A model generated the notes under the pieces. It saw only the letters and a list, made by a program, of their open reading frames with translations, made no database searches and was not told the DNA's origin. From NCBI GenBank assembly GCA_003223025.1, contig QHXR01000013.1:119628-182127 (forward strand): 62,500 nt of DNA. Direction: 5' to 3'. The stretch comes from Acidobacteriota bacterium (GTDB lineage: Bacteria > Acidobacteriota > Blastocatellia > Pyrinomonadales > Pyrinomonadaceae). The position numbers were made by a program, and so were the translations under genes. How positions within the stretch are numbered: position 1 is the first letter of the stretch; the number at the start of each line of letters is the position of its first letter. Shown here piece by piece: positions 18,072-25,709 of the stretch.

Positions 18072-19058
18072 TCAACTGCTCGTCATACTGCCGCCAGTCG
18101 CAAGATACAACACCGCCATTCGAACCGCGACTCCGTACTTCACTTGATCCAGGATCAGCGAACGCGAACTGTCGGCGACATCGGACGAGATCTCGATGCC
18201 GCGGTTCATCGGGCCGGGATGAAGAACGATCGCATCTTTCTTTGCGAGATTCAGCCGGTCGTTCGTCAGTCCGTAGTGGATCGAGTATTCGCGCAGCGTG
18301 GGGAAGTAGGCAGAGTCCTGACGCTCGCGCTGAATGCGCAAAATCATGACTACGTCGGCACCTTCGATCGCGTCCTCGATCTTCGGAACTACTTCCAATT
18401 TTGGATTTTGGATTTTGGATTTTGGATTGTCAGAATCCCTTTCGTCGATCAGATGTCCGAAATCGTTCGGGACCAAAGTTCCTGGACCGGCGACTCGGAC
18501 TTTTGCACCGAGTTTCGTCAGCAGATGAATATTCGAACGAGCGACGCGGCTGTGGAGGATGTCGCCGATGATTGCGACTTTCAATCCCTCTATCTTTTTT
18601 TTATGCTCGCGGATCGTCATCGCGTCGAGCAGAGCCTGCGTCGGATGTTCGTTTGCTCCGTCGCCTGCATTCACGATCGCGGCTCGACTTACTTTCGCGA
18701 GTTGATGCGGAACCCCGGCGCTCGAGTGACGGACGACGATGCAGTCCGGAGCCATCGCGTCGAGATTGAGCGCGGTGTCCAGAAGAGTTTCACCTTTCGA
18801 GACGCTCGACGAAGAAACACTGATGTTCACCGCGTCGGCGGAGAGTCGCTTTGCGGCGAGCTCGAACGATGTTCGCGTTCTCGTAGAGGATTCGAAAAAG
18901 AGATTGATGACTGTCTTTCCTCGCAGCGTCGGAACTTTTTTGATCTCGCGATTCGAGATCTCGCGGAAGTTTTCGGCCGTGTCGAGAATGCCGATAATGT
19001 CCTGCGCGCTCAGGTTGCGGATGCCGAGTAGATCTCGTCGTCTGTATGGCTTTTCCAT
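18072..19058 (-). CDS. pyrB: Aspartate carbamoyltransferase catalytic subunit
   Basis: Transfers the carbamoyl group from carbamoyl phosphate to aspartate, the committed step of pyrimidine synthesis. The 328-aa protein has the carbamoyl-phosphate motif [12 protein letters not shown], '[12 protein letters not shown]' and the C-terminal '[12 protein letters not shown]'. An odd segment [12 protein letters not shown], encoded by a run of the word CCAAAAT (18394-18429), interrupts a surface region before '[18 protein letters not shown]'. This probably reflects a repeat expansion tolerated in frame. I used the ATG at 19058; a GTG at 19061 is equally possible. A long inverted-repeat arm begins about 6 bp upstream of the start. 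No pyrI regulatory-chain gene is adjacent. Confidence 0.95.
   Translation of the reverse strand: MEKPYRRRDLLGIRNLSAQDIIGILDTAENFREISNREIKKVPTLRGKTVINLFFESSTRTRTSFELAAKRLSADAVNISVSSSSVSKGETLLDTALNLDAMAPDCIVVRHSSAGVPHQLAKVSRAAIVNAGDGANEHPTQALLDAMTIREHKKKIEGLKVAIIGDILHSRVARSNIHLLTKLGAKVRVAGPGTLVPNDFGHLIDERDSDNPKSKIQNPKLEVVPKIEDAIEGADVVMILRIQRERQDSAYFPTLREYSIHYGLTNDRLNLAKKDAIVLHPGPMNRGIEISSDVADSSRSLILDQVKYGVAVRMAVLYLATGGSMTSS
18394..18429. repeat. Short word repeat (ATTTTGG) inside pyrB, one arm only
   Basis: Four to five copies of a 7-bp unit ATTTTGG run in tandem within the pyrB coding sequence, read in frame on the minus strand as [11 protein letters not shown] found no complementary arm nearby, unlike the other word repeats of this window. 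It may be a remnant or a precursor of such an element. Confidence 0.8.
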
Positions 19059-19064
19059 CACGTT

Positions 19065-19197
19065 GCAAAAGCCCGCGCGTGAGCAAGGGCGATATGCTCA
19101 ACTAACAGTTACTAACCCAGTGGTCCGAACAACATATTGATCAGCGTCGACGCGGGCGCGGGTTTCGATATCGCCCTTGCTTACGCGCGGGCTTTGC
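19065..19197. repeat. Long inverted repeat in the pyrR-pyrB spacer
   Basis: Arms 19065-19095 and 19168-19197 pair over about 30 bp with one bulge and one mismatch (core GCCCGCGCGTGAGCAAGGGC) around a 72-bp centre. The arm nearest pyrB starts about 6 bp from its start codon, so in the mRNA the stem would cover the pyrB ribosome-binding region. This is where a PyrR-dependent attenuator would sit, but no PyrR-binding loop consensus or U-tract is visible. Confidence 0.85.
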
Positions 19198-19253
19198 ACC
19201 TTGCGGCCTCGACTAACCTACAAAAAAAGCAAGGCGTTTACCTTGCTTCAAAA

Positions 19254-19823
19254 CTAAACGCTTGGCCTCTCGAAAATGCCGACCGCTTCGACGTCGTCGA
19301 ATTCCTTTAGCATGACCTTTATTATCTCGGTCTGTTTCGTCGGAACGATCTTCCCGACGAAATCCGCCTGGATCGGAAGCTCGCGATGCTCGCGGCCGCG
19401 GTCGATCAGGACGGCGAGCTGAACTTTTTTCGGGCGGCCGAAATCCATAAGCTGATCCATCGCCGCGCGAATGGTTCGTCCGGTGTAGAGGACGTCATCA
19501 ACGAGTACGACGATCTTTCCCTCGATGTCATCGTCGAGCTCGGTGCGATTTACGATCGGGTTTGCTCCGACCGTCGAGAGGTCATCTCGATAGAGCGTGA
19601 TGTCGAGGATGCCGTACTTCGGACGAACTCCTTCGATGGCTTCGATCTTGTCGACGATTCGTTCGGCGAGCGGTACTCCGCGTCGTCTGATCCCGACGAT
19701 GTACAAGTCTTTCGCGCCTTGATTCTCTTCAACGATCTCGGATGCGAGACGCGATAGTGCCCGCTTCATACGGGCGTTGTCCATTATTCGGGATTTTTCG
19801 ATCAGGTGGAATTCGTCTGCCAT
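19254..19823 (-). CDS. pyrR: PyrR, pyrimidine regulatory protein / uracil phosphoribosyltransferase
   Basis: PyrR family protein (189 aa), which in Bacillus binds pyr mRNA to promote attenuation when UMP is abundant and has some uracil phosphoribosyltransferase activity. The PRPP-binding loop [17 protein letters not shown] is intact, preceded by '[15 protein letters not shown]' and 'DITLYRDDL', both family signatures, and 'VLIDRGHREL'-like '[15 protein letters not shown]' follows. The start at 19823 ([12 protein letters not shown]) matches typical PyrR length; a longer frame to 19862 is less likely. It is the first gene of the pyrR-pyrB-pyrC run, with pyrD divergent 100 bp away. Presence of PyrR suggests mRNA-level control of this cluster. 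Confidence 0.95.
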   Translation of the reverse strand: MADEFHLIEKSRIMDNARMKRALSRLASEIVEENQGAKDLYIVGIRRRGVPLAERIVDKIEAIEGVRPKYGILDITLYRDDLSTVGANPIVNRTELDDDIEGKIVVLVDDVLYTGRTIRAAMDQLMDFGRPKKVQLAVLIDRGREHRELPIQADFVGKIVPTKQTEIIKVMLKEFDDVEAVGIFERPSV

Positions 19824-19923
19824 TCGAGTGCAAATCGTAACAAAGCCCGCTCGGAAGTTCAAAGATTCAAAGCTTTTAGTTTCAAAAATGCAGAGCCTTC
19901 ATTTAACATCTACGCTTTAAGCG

Positions 19924-21138
19924 ATGTCAGGATTTTACGAAAAGATAGTCCGACCGGTGGCGTTCAGTCTCGACGCCGAGACCGCGCATGAGCTCGGGCT
20001 GGAATCTTTACGGCTCGGTCTTTGGACGAGCGTCGCACGCCGGATCGCTGCAACACGATATGCCGGCGCCGCGCCGGAGCTTGGTCCGCTCGATCGCTTT
20101 GGTCTGACTTTTTCAAATCCGTTAGGCGTGGCGGCCGGCTTCGATAAAAATGGTCTCGTTGTCGATCAACTCGCTGCGTTGGGTTTCGGGTGTGTAGAGG
20201 TCGGCACGGTCACATTCGAAGCGCAGCAGGGAAATGCGAAACCGAGAATGTTCCGACTGCCCGCCGACAAAGCTTTGATAAATCGTTTGGGTTTTAACAA
20301 CGACGGTGCGGCGACGGTTGCCGATCGGTTACGCGGCATCCGGCGTGACTGCATAGTCGGCGTGAATATCGGCAAGAACAAATACGTGCTCAACGAAGAA
20401 GCGGTTGAGAATTACGTTGCGGCATTTGATGTCGTCCATGCGGTCGCAGATTACATTACTGTAAATGTCTCATCGCCCAATACGCCGAATCTTCGGCAAC
20501 TTCAGCATGGCGAAAATCTTGAGGAGTTAATAAAGGCACTCGTCGAGCGAAACAAAGTTTTGAGTTCGCCTTCCGTTTTGAGTTCGCCTTTCGTTTTGAG
20601 TTCCGCCTTTAGGCGGCAAAACGCGGAGACCGGGCCGCCTAAAGGCGGAACTCAAAACGAGGACGGGACTCAAAACGAGGACGGGACTCAAAATGCGAAA
20701 CCTATCCTCATTAAGATCGCGCCGGATCTGAATGAAGCGGACATAGAGATGATCGTCGATACTTGTATCCGACACGGCGTGGCCGGGATCGTCGCGACAA
20801 ATACGACGGTTGATCGCGACGGGTTAAAAACACGTGGCGTCGAGAAATTCGGATCCGGCGGTCTCAGCGGCTACCCGCTCGCGAGTCGATCGAATCAGGT
20901 CATCTCAACCGTGTATCGGTATTCAAAAGGAAAAATCCCCATCGTAGGCGTGGGCGGAATCTTCACTGCGGAGGACGCATTTGCGAAGGTCGCAGCGGGC
21001 GCGTCGCTGCTCCAGGCATACACCGGGTTTATTTATGAAGGGCCGGCGTTTGCGCGGAAGATCAATACCGGGCTTGCCCGCTTGCTAAAAGAAAAGGGGT
21101 TCGAGCGGCTTGACGACGCGGTGGGCAGCAGTATTTAA
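19924..21138 (+). CDS. pyrD: Dihydroorotate dehydrogenase (quinone), class 2, with in-frame repeat insertion
   Basis: Oxidises dihydroorotate to orotate and passes electrons to quinone at the inner membrane. N-terminal amphipathic region 'MSGFYEKIVRPVAFSLDAETAHELGL' is the class 2 membrane-association segment. FMN and active-site motifs follow: 'NPLGVAAGFDKNG', 'VGTVTFEAQQGNAKPRMFRL', 'NRLGFNNDGA', the catalytic serine region 'NVSSPNTPNLRQLQ', then 'LIKIAPDLNEADI', 'ATNTTVDR' and 'GVGGIFTAEDA'. At 404 aa it is roughly 50 residues longer than usual. The excess is one block between 'LIKALVERNK' and 'PILIKIAPDL', encoded by a symmetrical inverted repeat (20557-20694). The block replaces a surface loop, so the enzyme is probably functional. 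Confidence 0.96.
   Translation: MSGFYEKIVRPVAFSLDAETAHELGLESLRLGLWTSVARRIAATRYAGAAPELGPLDRFGLTFSNPLGVAAGFDKNGLVVDQLAALGFGCVEVGTVTFEAQQGNAKPRMFRLPADKALINRLGFNNDGAATVADRLRGIRRDCIVGVNIGKNKYVLNEEAVENYVAAFDVVHAVADYITVNVSSPNTPNLRQLQHGENLEELIKALVERNKVLSSPSVLSSPFVLSSAFRRQNAETGPPKGGTQNEDGTQNEDGTQNAKPILIKIAPDLNEADIEMIVDTCIRHGVAGIVATNTTVDRDGLKTRGVEKFGSGGLSGYPLASRSNQVISTVYRYSKGKIPIVGVGGIFTAEDAFAKVAAGASLLQAYTGFIYEGPAFARKINTGLARLLKEKGFERLDDAVGSSI
20557..20694. repeat. Symmetric three-unit quasi-palindrome inside pyrD
   Basis: The left arm has three copies of a unit starting GTTTTGAGTTC (at about 20557, 20575 and 20593), leading into the small palindrome CCGCCTTTAGGCGG. The right arm begins with CCGCCTAAAGGCGG and has three copies of the complementary unit ending ACTCAAAA. 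Both arms stay in frame, giving the peptide repeats VLSSP/VLSSA and then GTQNED, three each. The same words recur at 53372-53423 in non-coding DNA. Confidence 0.92.
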
Positions 21139-21149
21139 GGGTAATTCGT

Positions 21150-21177
21150 TTGACAGACCGAGGTCAGTAGCTATAAT
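21150..21177 (+). promoter_or_regulatory. Canonical sigma-70-type promoter ahead of yceD-rpmF
   Basis: TTGACA at 21150-21155 and TATAAT at 21172-21177 are separated by 16 bp, a perfect match to both vegetative consensus hexamers. It lies 11 bp past the pyrD stop and about 50 bp before the yceD start, so it can drive yceD-rpmF and possibly the fab genes. This is the only fully consensus promoter I noticed in the window. Confidence 0.8.
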
Positions 21178-21227
21178 TAACAATTTGCTTTTCGGGGTTA
21201 TTTGACACAGGATTCATCTATCTGACA

Positions 21228-21740
21228 ATGATCTTCGAACTCGTCGACATAGAAGGTGCTCCCCGCGGATTTGATTTTGAACTAGAGCCCCAAGCTCTCG
21301 ATCTCGAAGACTCGGATGTGAGCCTAAAGAGCAGCGTCCGGGCAACGGGTGAGGTTGTGAAGACCGCCGCCGAGATCGTAGTTAAAGGTTCGATCACGGG
21401 AGACGTCGAGATCGAATGCAGCCGATGTCTTAAGCCTGTCGATCAGAAGCTGGACATTGAGTTCCAGGCCAACTTTGTCACGCCGGAGCATTTTGCGGTG
21501 GACAAAGAGAACGAGGTTTCTGCATCCGATCTGGATACGGACGTTCTTGAAGGCGATCGGATCGATCTTAAGGATGTTGTTCGGGAACAGATCCTGCTCA
21601 ATATTTCAGAACAGGTATTCTGCAAACCCGAATGCAAGGGTTTATGTCCAAAATGCGGGGCAGACCGAAATTTGATAGATTGTAAGTGTGATTTGAACGA
21701 GACCGACCCGCGTTGGGCGGCTCTGAAAAACTTGAGATAA
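21228..21740 (+). CDS. yceD: YceD/DUF177 family protein (23S rRNA accumulation protein)
   Basis: A 170-aa protein of the YceD (DUF177) family, needed for normal 23S rRNA accumulation in E. coli and plants. The central 'GDVEIECSRCLKPVDQKLDIEF' and the C-terminal cysteine cluster 'CKPECKGLCPKCGADRN' with CKC are family hallmarks, the latter probably a zinc site. It is followed 85 bp later by rpmF, the normal conserved neighbour. A perfect vegetative promoter lies just upstream. Cytoplasmic; role in ribosome biogenesis inferred from the family. Confidence 0.93.
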   Translation: MIFELVDIEGAPRGFDFELEPQALDLEDSDVSLKSSVRATGEVVKTAAEIVVKGSITGDVEIECSRCLKPVDQKLDIEFQANFVTPEHFAVDKENEVSASDLDTDVLEGDRIDLKDVVREQILLNISEQVFCKPECKGLCPKCGADRNLIDCKCDLNETDPRWAALKNLR

Positions 21741-21811
21741 GTAAATAGTAAATCGTGAATCGTTAATGGGTCTCGATTCTGCCAATTAACGATTTACGAT
21801 TTGCTATTTAC
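21741..21811. repeat. Inverted repeat between yceD and rpmF (word AATCGTGAAT)
   Basis: Arms 21741-21767 and 21785-21811 match as reverse complements at 25 of 27 positions with a 17-bp loop. The left arm follows the yceD stop immediately; the right arm ends 14 bp before the rpmF ATG, just upstream of its AAGTAGGA site. The words AAATCG and TAGTAAATCG are shared with elements at 24.3, 40.9 and 46.3 kb. Confidence 0.92.
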
Positions 21812-21825
21812 GAAGTAGGAATATT

Positions 21826-22011
21826 ATGCCAAATCCAAAACGACGACATTCGAAATCGCGCACGCGCCAGCGTCGCGCTCATGATGCGCTGAAAACGCCG
21901 CAGTTTTATCTTGATAAGGACTCGGGCGAACCAAAGGTGCCGCACCGTGTCGATGCGAAAACTGGGATCTATAAAGGCCGCCAGATCATCGATGTAAAGG
22001 AAAGCGAGTAG
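21826..22011 (+). CDS. rpmF: 50S ribosomal protein L32 (cysteine-free form)
   Basis: A 61-aa ribosomal protein with the L32 N-terminus MPNPKRRHSKSRTRQRRAHD and the conserved 'VPHRVD...GIYKGRQII' tail. The four zinc-binding cysteines found in zinc-type L32 are absent (no Cys at all), so this is the zinc-independent form. Its place between yceD and fabH is conserved in many bacteria. A TAGGA ribosome-binding site lies a few bases upstream. Confidence 0.97.
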   Translation: MPNPKRRHSKSRTRQRRAHDALKTPQFYLDKDSGEPKVPHRVDAKTGIYKGRQIIDVKESE

Positions 22012-22051
22012 TTTTTGAACTTTTAGCTCATTTGGGTTCTAATTTCATTCA

Positions 22052-23038
22052 ATGACACAGCAGAACGCGGGCATCCTCGGGATGGGACACGCCTATCCTG
22101 ATGGCATTCTGACGAATGCCGATCTCGAGAAGATCGTCGAAACATCCGATGAGTGGATTACGACGCGCACCGGTATCAAGCAGCGTCATAAAGCAGCCGA
22201 GGGCGAATACACTTCGCAGTTCGGAACTGCCGCGGCGAAGCAGGCTCTCGAGCGTGCCGGATTAAAGCCCGAAGACATCGACATCATCGTTTGCGCGACC
22301 ACGACGCCCGATCAGATCATGCCGTCGACCGGTGCTCTTATCCAGGCGCAGATCGGTGCGGTGAACGCCGCGGGTATGGATGTGTTCGCTGCGTGCTCCG
22401 GATTTCTGTACGGACTTACGATGGTCGAGTCGATGATCAAGACCGGCCAGGTCAAATACGCGCTTGTCATCGGTGCTGAAGTTCTGACGAAGTACGTCGA
22501 CTACACCGACCGCGGCACATGCGTGATCTTCGGTGACGGAGCCGGAGCGGCCGTGCTCGGGCCCGTTCCGGAAGGGAAAGGAATTCTCGCGACAAAGATC
22601 AAATCCGACGGACGCTACGAGGAGCAGCTCTATGCTCCGGGCGGCGGAACGAAACTCGGAACTACCCATAAAACCATCGACGATCGGCTGCACTTCTTCA
22701 AGATGAAAGGCAATGAGCTTTTCAAGGTTGCCGTGCGCTCGATGGCCGATATTTCGGCTGAGATGGTTGCGAAAGCCGGATACACGGTCGACGACATCGA
22801 CATCGTTATTCCGCACCAGGCGAACCAGCGGATCACCGATGCGGTTGCTTCGCGACTCGGTGTTGCAGAAGAAAAAGTTTATTCGAATATAGCGGAGCAC
22901 GGAAACACGTCGTCTGCTTCGATCCCGATCGCGATGGATGAGTGCATCGAGTCGGGCAAGATCAAGGAAGGCAGCCTCGTACTGCTCACCGCGTTTGGCG
23001 GCGGCGTGACATGGGGCGGAACCGTTATTAGATTTTAG
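22052..23038 (+). CDS. fabH: 3-oxoacyl-ACP synthase III
   Basis: Condenses acetyl-CoA with malonyl-ACP to start type II fatty-acid synthesis. The 328-aa protein has the complete Cys-His-Asn triad: Cys115 in 'VFAACSGFLYGL', His in 'IVIPHQANQRI' and Asn in 'AEHGNTSSASI'. Other signatures are 'TSDEWITTRTGI' near the N-terminus and the C-terminal 'LLTAFGGGVTWGG'. It follows rpmF at 40 bp. plsX, the usual gene between them, is missing here. An inverted repeat begins right after the stop codon. Confidence 0.97.
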   Translation: MTQQNAGILGMGHAYPDGILTNADLEKIVETSDEWITTRTGIKQRHKAAEGEYTSQFGTAAAKQALERAGLKPEDIDIIVCATTTPDQIMPSTGALIQAQIGAVNAAGMDVFAACSGFLYGLTMVESMIKTGQVKYALVIGAEVLTKYVDYTDRGTCVIFGDGAGAAVLGPVPEGKGILATKIKSDGRYEEQLYAPGGGTKLGTTHKTIDDRLHFFKMKGNELFKVAVRSMADISAEMVAKAGYTVDDIDIVIPHQANQRITDAVASRLGVAEEKVYSNIAEHGNTSSASIPIAMDECIESGKIKEGSLVLLTAFGGGVTWGGTVIRF

Positions 23039-23040
23039 AA

Positions 23041-23139
23041 TTTCGATTTGCGATTTGCGATTTATGTCTTCGCGGTCGCGCACTGAGATATGAGCGACAC
23101 GGATCAATCGAAAATCGAAAATCGCAAATCGAAAATCGC
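23041..23139. repeat. Inverted word repeat spanning the fabD start (word TCGATTTGCGATT)
   Basis: Left arm 23041-23064 directly follows the fabH stop. Right arm 23106-23139 is a run of AATCGAAAATCG and AATCGCAAATCG words lying inside the first codons of fabD. At least 16 bp pair exactly (TTTCGATTTGCGATTT). The right arm is translated as SKIENRKSKIA. Confidence 0.88.
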
Positions 23140-24058
23140 TCTCCTTTTCCCGGGTCAGGGCAGCCAGGCTGTCGGCATGGGAAAGGATCTCGCGGATAAT
23201 TTTCCGGCGGCGAAGCAGGTCTTTGAAGAAGCAGACGACGCGCTCGAATTTCCACTCTCGGCTATGTGCTTTGAAGGGAACGATGAAGATCTTCAGCTGA
23301 CTGCCAATACTCAGCCCGCGATCCTCGCGACGTCCGTTGCCGCGTTTCGCGCGATGGCGGTGGAAGGATTTCCGGTACCTGCGTATGTCGCCGGACATAG
23401 TCTGGGCGAATACTCGGCACTGGTCGCTGCCGGAGTTTTGAATTTTGCCGACGCAGTCCGTACGGTCCGCAAACGGGGAACATATATGCAGGAAGCGGTG
23501 CCCGTCGGAGTAGGTGCGATGGCCGCGATCCTCGGCCTCGATGTCGAGTCGATCGAACACGGATGTGCTGAAGCTTCTGAGGGTCAGATCTGCAGTCCGG
23601 CGAATATCAATTCGCCGGGGCAAGTGGTCATAGCGGGAAATACCGAAGCGGTTGACCGCGCGTGTGAGATATTAAAAGGTAAAGGTGCAAAGCGAGCGAT
23701 CAAGCTGAATGTCTCGGCTCCGTTCCATTGTGATCTAATGATGCCGGCGCAGGAACGACTCGCAGTCGATCTGGACGCTCTGAATTTCGCGGGCTTTGCT
23801 TTTCCGATCGCGCACAACGTGGATGCGGAGGTTAACGAAGACCCAGCGAAAGTCGCGAGCGCATTAAAGCGTCAGGTGTCAGGCCCTGTGAAATGGCTGC
23901 AGTCGATCGAGAAGTTACGATCGCTCGGAGTTGAAAAGTTTATAGAAGTTGGACCTGGAAAGGTTTTGACCGGACTGCTTCGTCAGATAGATCGAGAGGC
24001 GTTTGGTGCTAATGTCGAGAACAGCGAAAGTTTAAGAGCAACTTTAGAAACGTTATAA
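23090..24058 (+). CDS. fabD: Malonyl-CoA:ACP transacylase
   Basis: Moves malonyl groups from CoA to acyl carrier protein. The 322-aa protein has 'LLFPGQGSQAVGMGKDL', the nucleophile motif GHSLGEY (Ser104), 'AAILGLDVESI', 'NSPGQVVIAG' and 'VSAPFHCDLMMPA' with the catalytic histidine. The first roughly 15 residues (MSDTDQSKIENRKSK) are encoded by an inverted-repeat arm; family members normally begin near the KIALLFPGQGSQ strand. So either the start is correct with a repeat-derived extension or translation begins at a weak codon closer in. It lies between fabH and acpP; fabG, often next, is absent. Confidence 0.95.
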   Translation: MSDTDQSKIENRKSKIALLFPGQGSQAVGMGKDLADNFPAAKQVFEEADDALEFPLSAMCFEGNDEDLQLTANTQPAILATSVAAFRAMAVEGFPVPAYVAGHSLGEYSALVAAGVLNFADAVRTVRKRGTYMQEAVPVGVGAMAAILGLDVESIEHGCAEASEGQICSPANINSPGQVVIAGNTEAVDRACEILKGKGAKRAIKLNVSAPFHCDLMMPAQERLAVDLDALNFAGFAFPIAHNVDAEVNEDPAKVASALKRQVSGPVKWLQSIEKLRSLGVEKFIEVGPGKVLTGLLRQIDREAFGANVENSESLRATLETL

Positions 24059-24074
24059 ATAAACAGGAGAATAT

Positions 24075-24311
24075 ATGTCAGAAGTTCAGGATAAGATCAA
24101 ACAGATCATTGTTGATGAGTTAGGTGTCGACGAGGCGGAAGTTACCGAGAATGCGCGCTTTATCGAAGATCTCGGAGCCGATTCGCTCGACCTCGTTGAG
24201 CTCGTCATGCGTTTTGAAGAGGAGTTTGATATTGAAATTCCCGACGAGGACGCTGAAAAGATCCAGAGTGTTCGCGACGCATATGCGTACGTCGAGCAGC
24301 ACAAAGGCTAG
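24075..24311 (+). CDS. acpP: Acyl carrier protein
   Basis: A 78-aa acidic carrier protein whose Ser37 in '[14 protein letters not shown]' receives the 4'-phosphopantetheine arm. '[13 protein letters not shown]' and 'AYVEQHKG' complete the family pattern. It starts 16 bp after fabD with AGGAG upstream, so it is translated efficiently from the same mRNA. An inverted repeat separates it from fabF. Confidence 0.98.
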   Translation: MSEVQDKIKQIIVDELGVDEAEVTENARFIEDLGADSLDLVELVMRFEEEFDIEIPDEDAEKIQSVRDAYAYVEQHKG

Positions 24312-24313
24312 TT

Positions 24314-24384
24314 CGTTAATAGTGAATCGTAAATCGTGAATGGGTCGATATGGGCGATTCACGATTTACTTTTTACGATTTGCG
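24314..24384. repeat. Inverted word repeat between acpP and fabF (AATCGTGAAT family)
   Basis: Arms about 24314-24343 and 24354-24384 carry AATCGTAAATCGTGAAT and its complement with a roughly 10-bp loop. The right arm ends 1 bp before the fabF ATG, covering any ribosome-binding site. The in-frame extension of fabF to 24350 would translate it as FTFYDLR. Confidence 0.9.
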
Positions 24385-24385
24385 T

Positions 24386-25630
24386 ATGAGAAGACGAGTA
24401 GTAGTAACAGGCCTCGGTTTGGTCACGGCTGTCGGAAACGATGTGCCGACGACATGGAGCGCGGTCGTGAACGGCGTTAGCGGAGCGGACTACATCAAGA
24501 AGTTCGATACCGAGAAGTTTTCGGTAAAGTTCGCATGTGAAGTTAAGGGCTTTGATCCGCTTAGCTTTCTCGATAAGAAGGAAGCCCGCCGCATGGGTGC
24601 GTTCACGCACTTCGCGCTCGCCGCGGCAGACGAGGCGGTCGCACACAGCGGTCTGAAGATCGATGAGTCGAACGCCGACATGGTTGGGACTTACATCAGT
24701 TCGGGCATCGGCGACTTCTGGGCCATCGAGCGCGAGCACGAGAAACTCCTGAACTCCGGTCCGGATCGAGTGTCGCCGTTCTTTATCGTCTCGGCCATCG
24801 TCAATCTAGCGTCAGGCAACGTCTCGATCCGCCACGGTGCGAAAGGACCGAACTCGGCGACTGCGACCGCATGTTCAGCGGGTGCTCACGCGATCGGCGA
24901 TAGTTTTCGTCTTATCGAACGCGGCGATGCTGATGCGATGATCTGCGGTGGTGCTGAGAGTGCGATCACGCCGATGTCGGTTGCGGGATTCGCATCAATG
25001 CGAGCTCTTTCGACGAGGAACGACGATCCGCTGCGAGCATCGCGGCCGTTCGACCTTGAGCGTGACGGATTTGTGATCGGCGAAGGAGCCGGAATTCTGA
25101 TACTCGAGGAGCTTGAATTCGCGAAAGCTCGCGGAGCAAACATCCTTGCCGAGATCGTTGGCTACGGGATGAGCGGCGATGCGTTCCACGTGACGATGCC
25201 GGACGAAACGGGATCAGGTGCGATCCGCGTGATGGAACGTGCTATCAAGGACGCAGGTGTTTCACCCGACGAGATCGGTTACGTCAATGCTCACGGAACA
25301 TCGACGCCGTATAACGATAAGTTTGAAACGCTCGCGATCAAAAAAGTATTCGGCGACCATGCGAAGAACGGTTTGGCCGTCAGCTCGACGAAGTCGATCA
25401 CAGGTCACGCTCTCGGCGCGGCAGGCGGAATCGAGGCGGTATTCTCCGTACTTACGCTAAAGGAAGCAAAGCTTCCGCCGACGATCAACTATCAGGTGCC
25501 CGATCCCGACTGCGATCTCGATTACATTCCGAACGAGGTGCGCGACAAGCAGGTCGAATACGTCTTGTCGAATAGCTTCGGCTTCGGCGGCACCAACGCG
25601 TGTCTGATATTTAAGCGCTATGAGCAGTAA
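24386..25630 (+). CDS. fabF: 3-oxoacyl-ACP synthase II
   Basis: Elongating condensing enzyme of fatty-acid synthesis (414 aa). It opens with the canonical MRRRVVVTGLGLVTAVG. The triad is present: Cys163 in 'ATACSAGAHAIG', His in 'GYVNAHGTSTPYND' and His in 'STKSITGHALGAAGG'. The C-terminal 'SNSFGFGGTNACLIF' is also typical. I chose 24386 because the longer frame from 24350 only adds repeat-derived residues. No SD is visible, since a word-repeat arm ends just before the ATG. Last gene of the fab cluster, followed by another inverted repeat. Confidence 0.97.
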   Translation: MRRRVVVTGLGLVTAVGNDVPTTWSAVVNGVSGADYIKKFDTEKFSVKFACEVKGFDPLSFLDKKEARRMGAFTHFALAAADEAVAHSGLKIDESNADMVGTYISSGIGDFWAIEREHEKLLNSGPDRVSPFFIVSAIVNLASGNVSIRHGAKGPNSATATACSAGAHAIGDSFRLIERGDADAMICGGAESAITPMSVAGFASMRALSTRNDDPLRASRPFDLERDGFVIGEGAGILILEELEFAKARGANILAEIVGYGMSGDAFHVTMPDETGSGAIRVMERAIKDAGVSPDEIGYVNAHGTSTPYNDKFETLAIKKVFGDHAKNGLAVSSTKSITGHALGAAGGIEAVFSVLTLKEAKLPPTINYQVPDPDCDLDYIPNEVRDKQVEYVLSNSFGFGGTNACLIFKRYEQ

Positions 25631-25704
25631 GCACCTAGCAATTAGCAACTAGGGAAAGACTTAATGCTAATTACTAATTGCTAATTGCTAGTTGCTAGTT
25701 GCTA
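25630..25704. repeat. Inverted word repeat between fabF and etfB (CTAGTTGCTA)
   Basis: Left arm 25630-25652 (GCACCTAGCAATTAGCAACTAG) and right arm 25664-25704 (words CTAATTGCTA and CTAGTTGCTA, about twice as long) are complementary. The right arm ends 5 bp before the etfB ATG. The word set is unlike the neighbouring fab-cluster elements although the architecture is the same. Confidence 0.9.
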
Positions 25705-25709
25705 AGACC

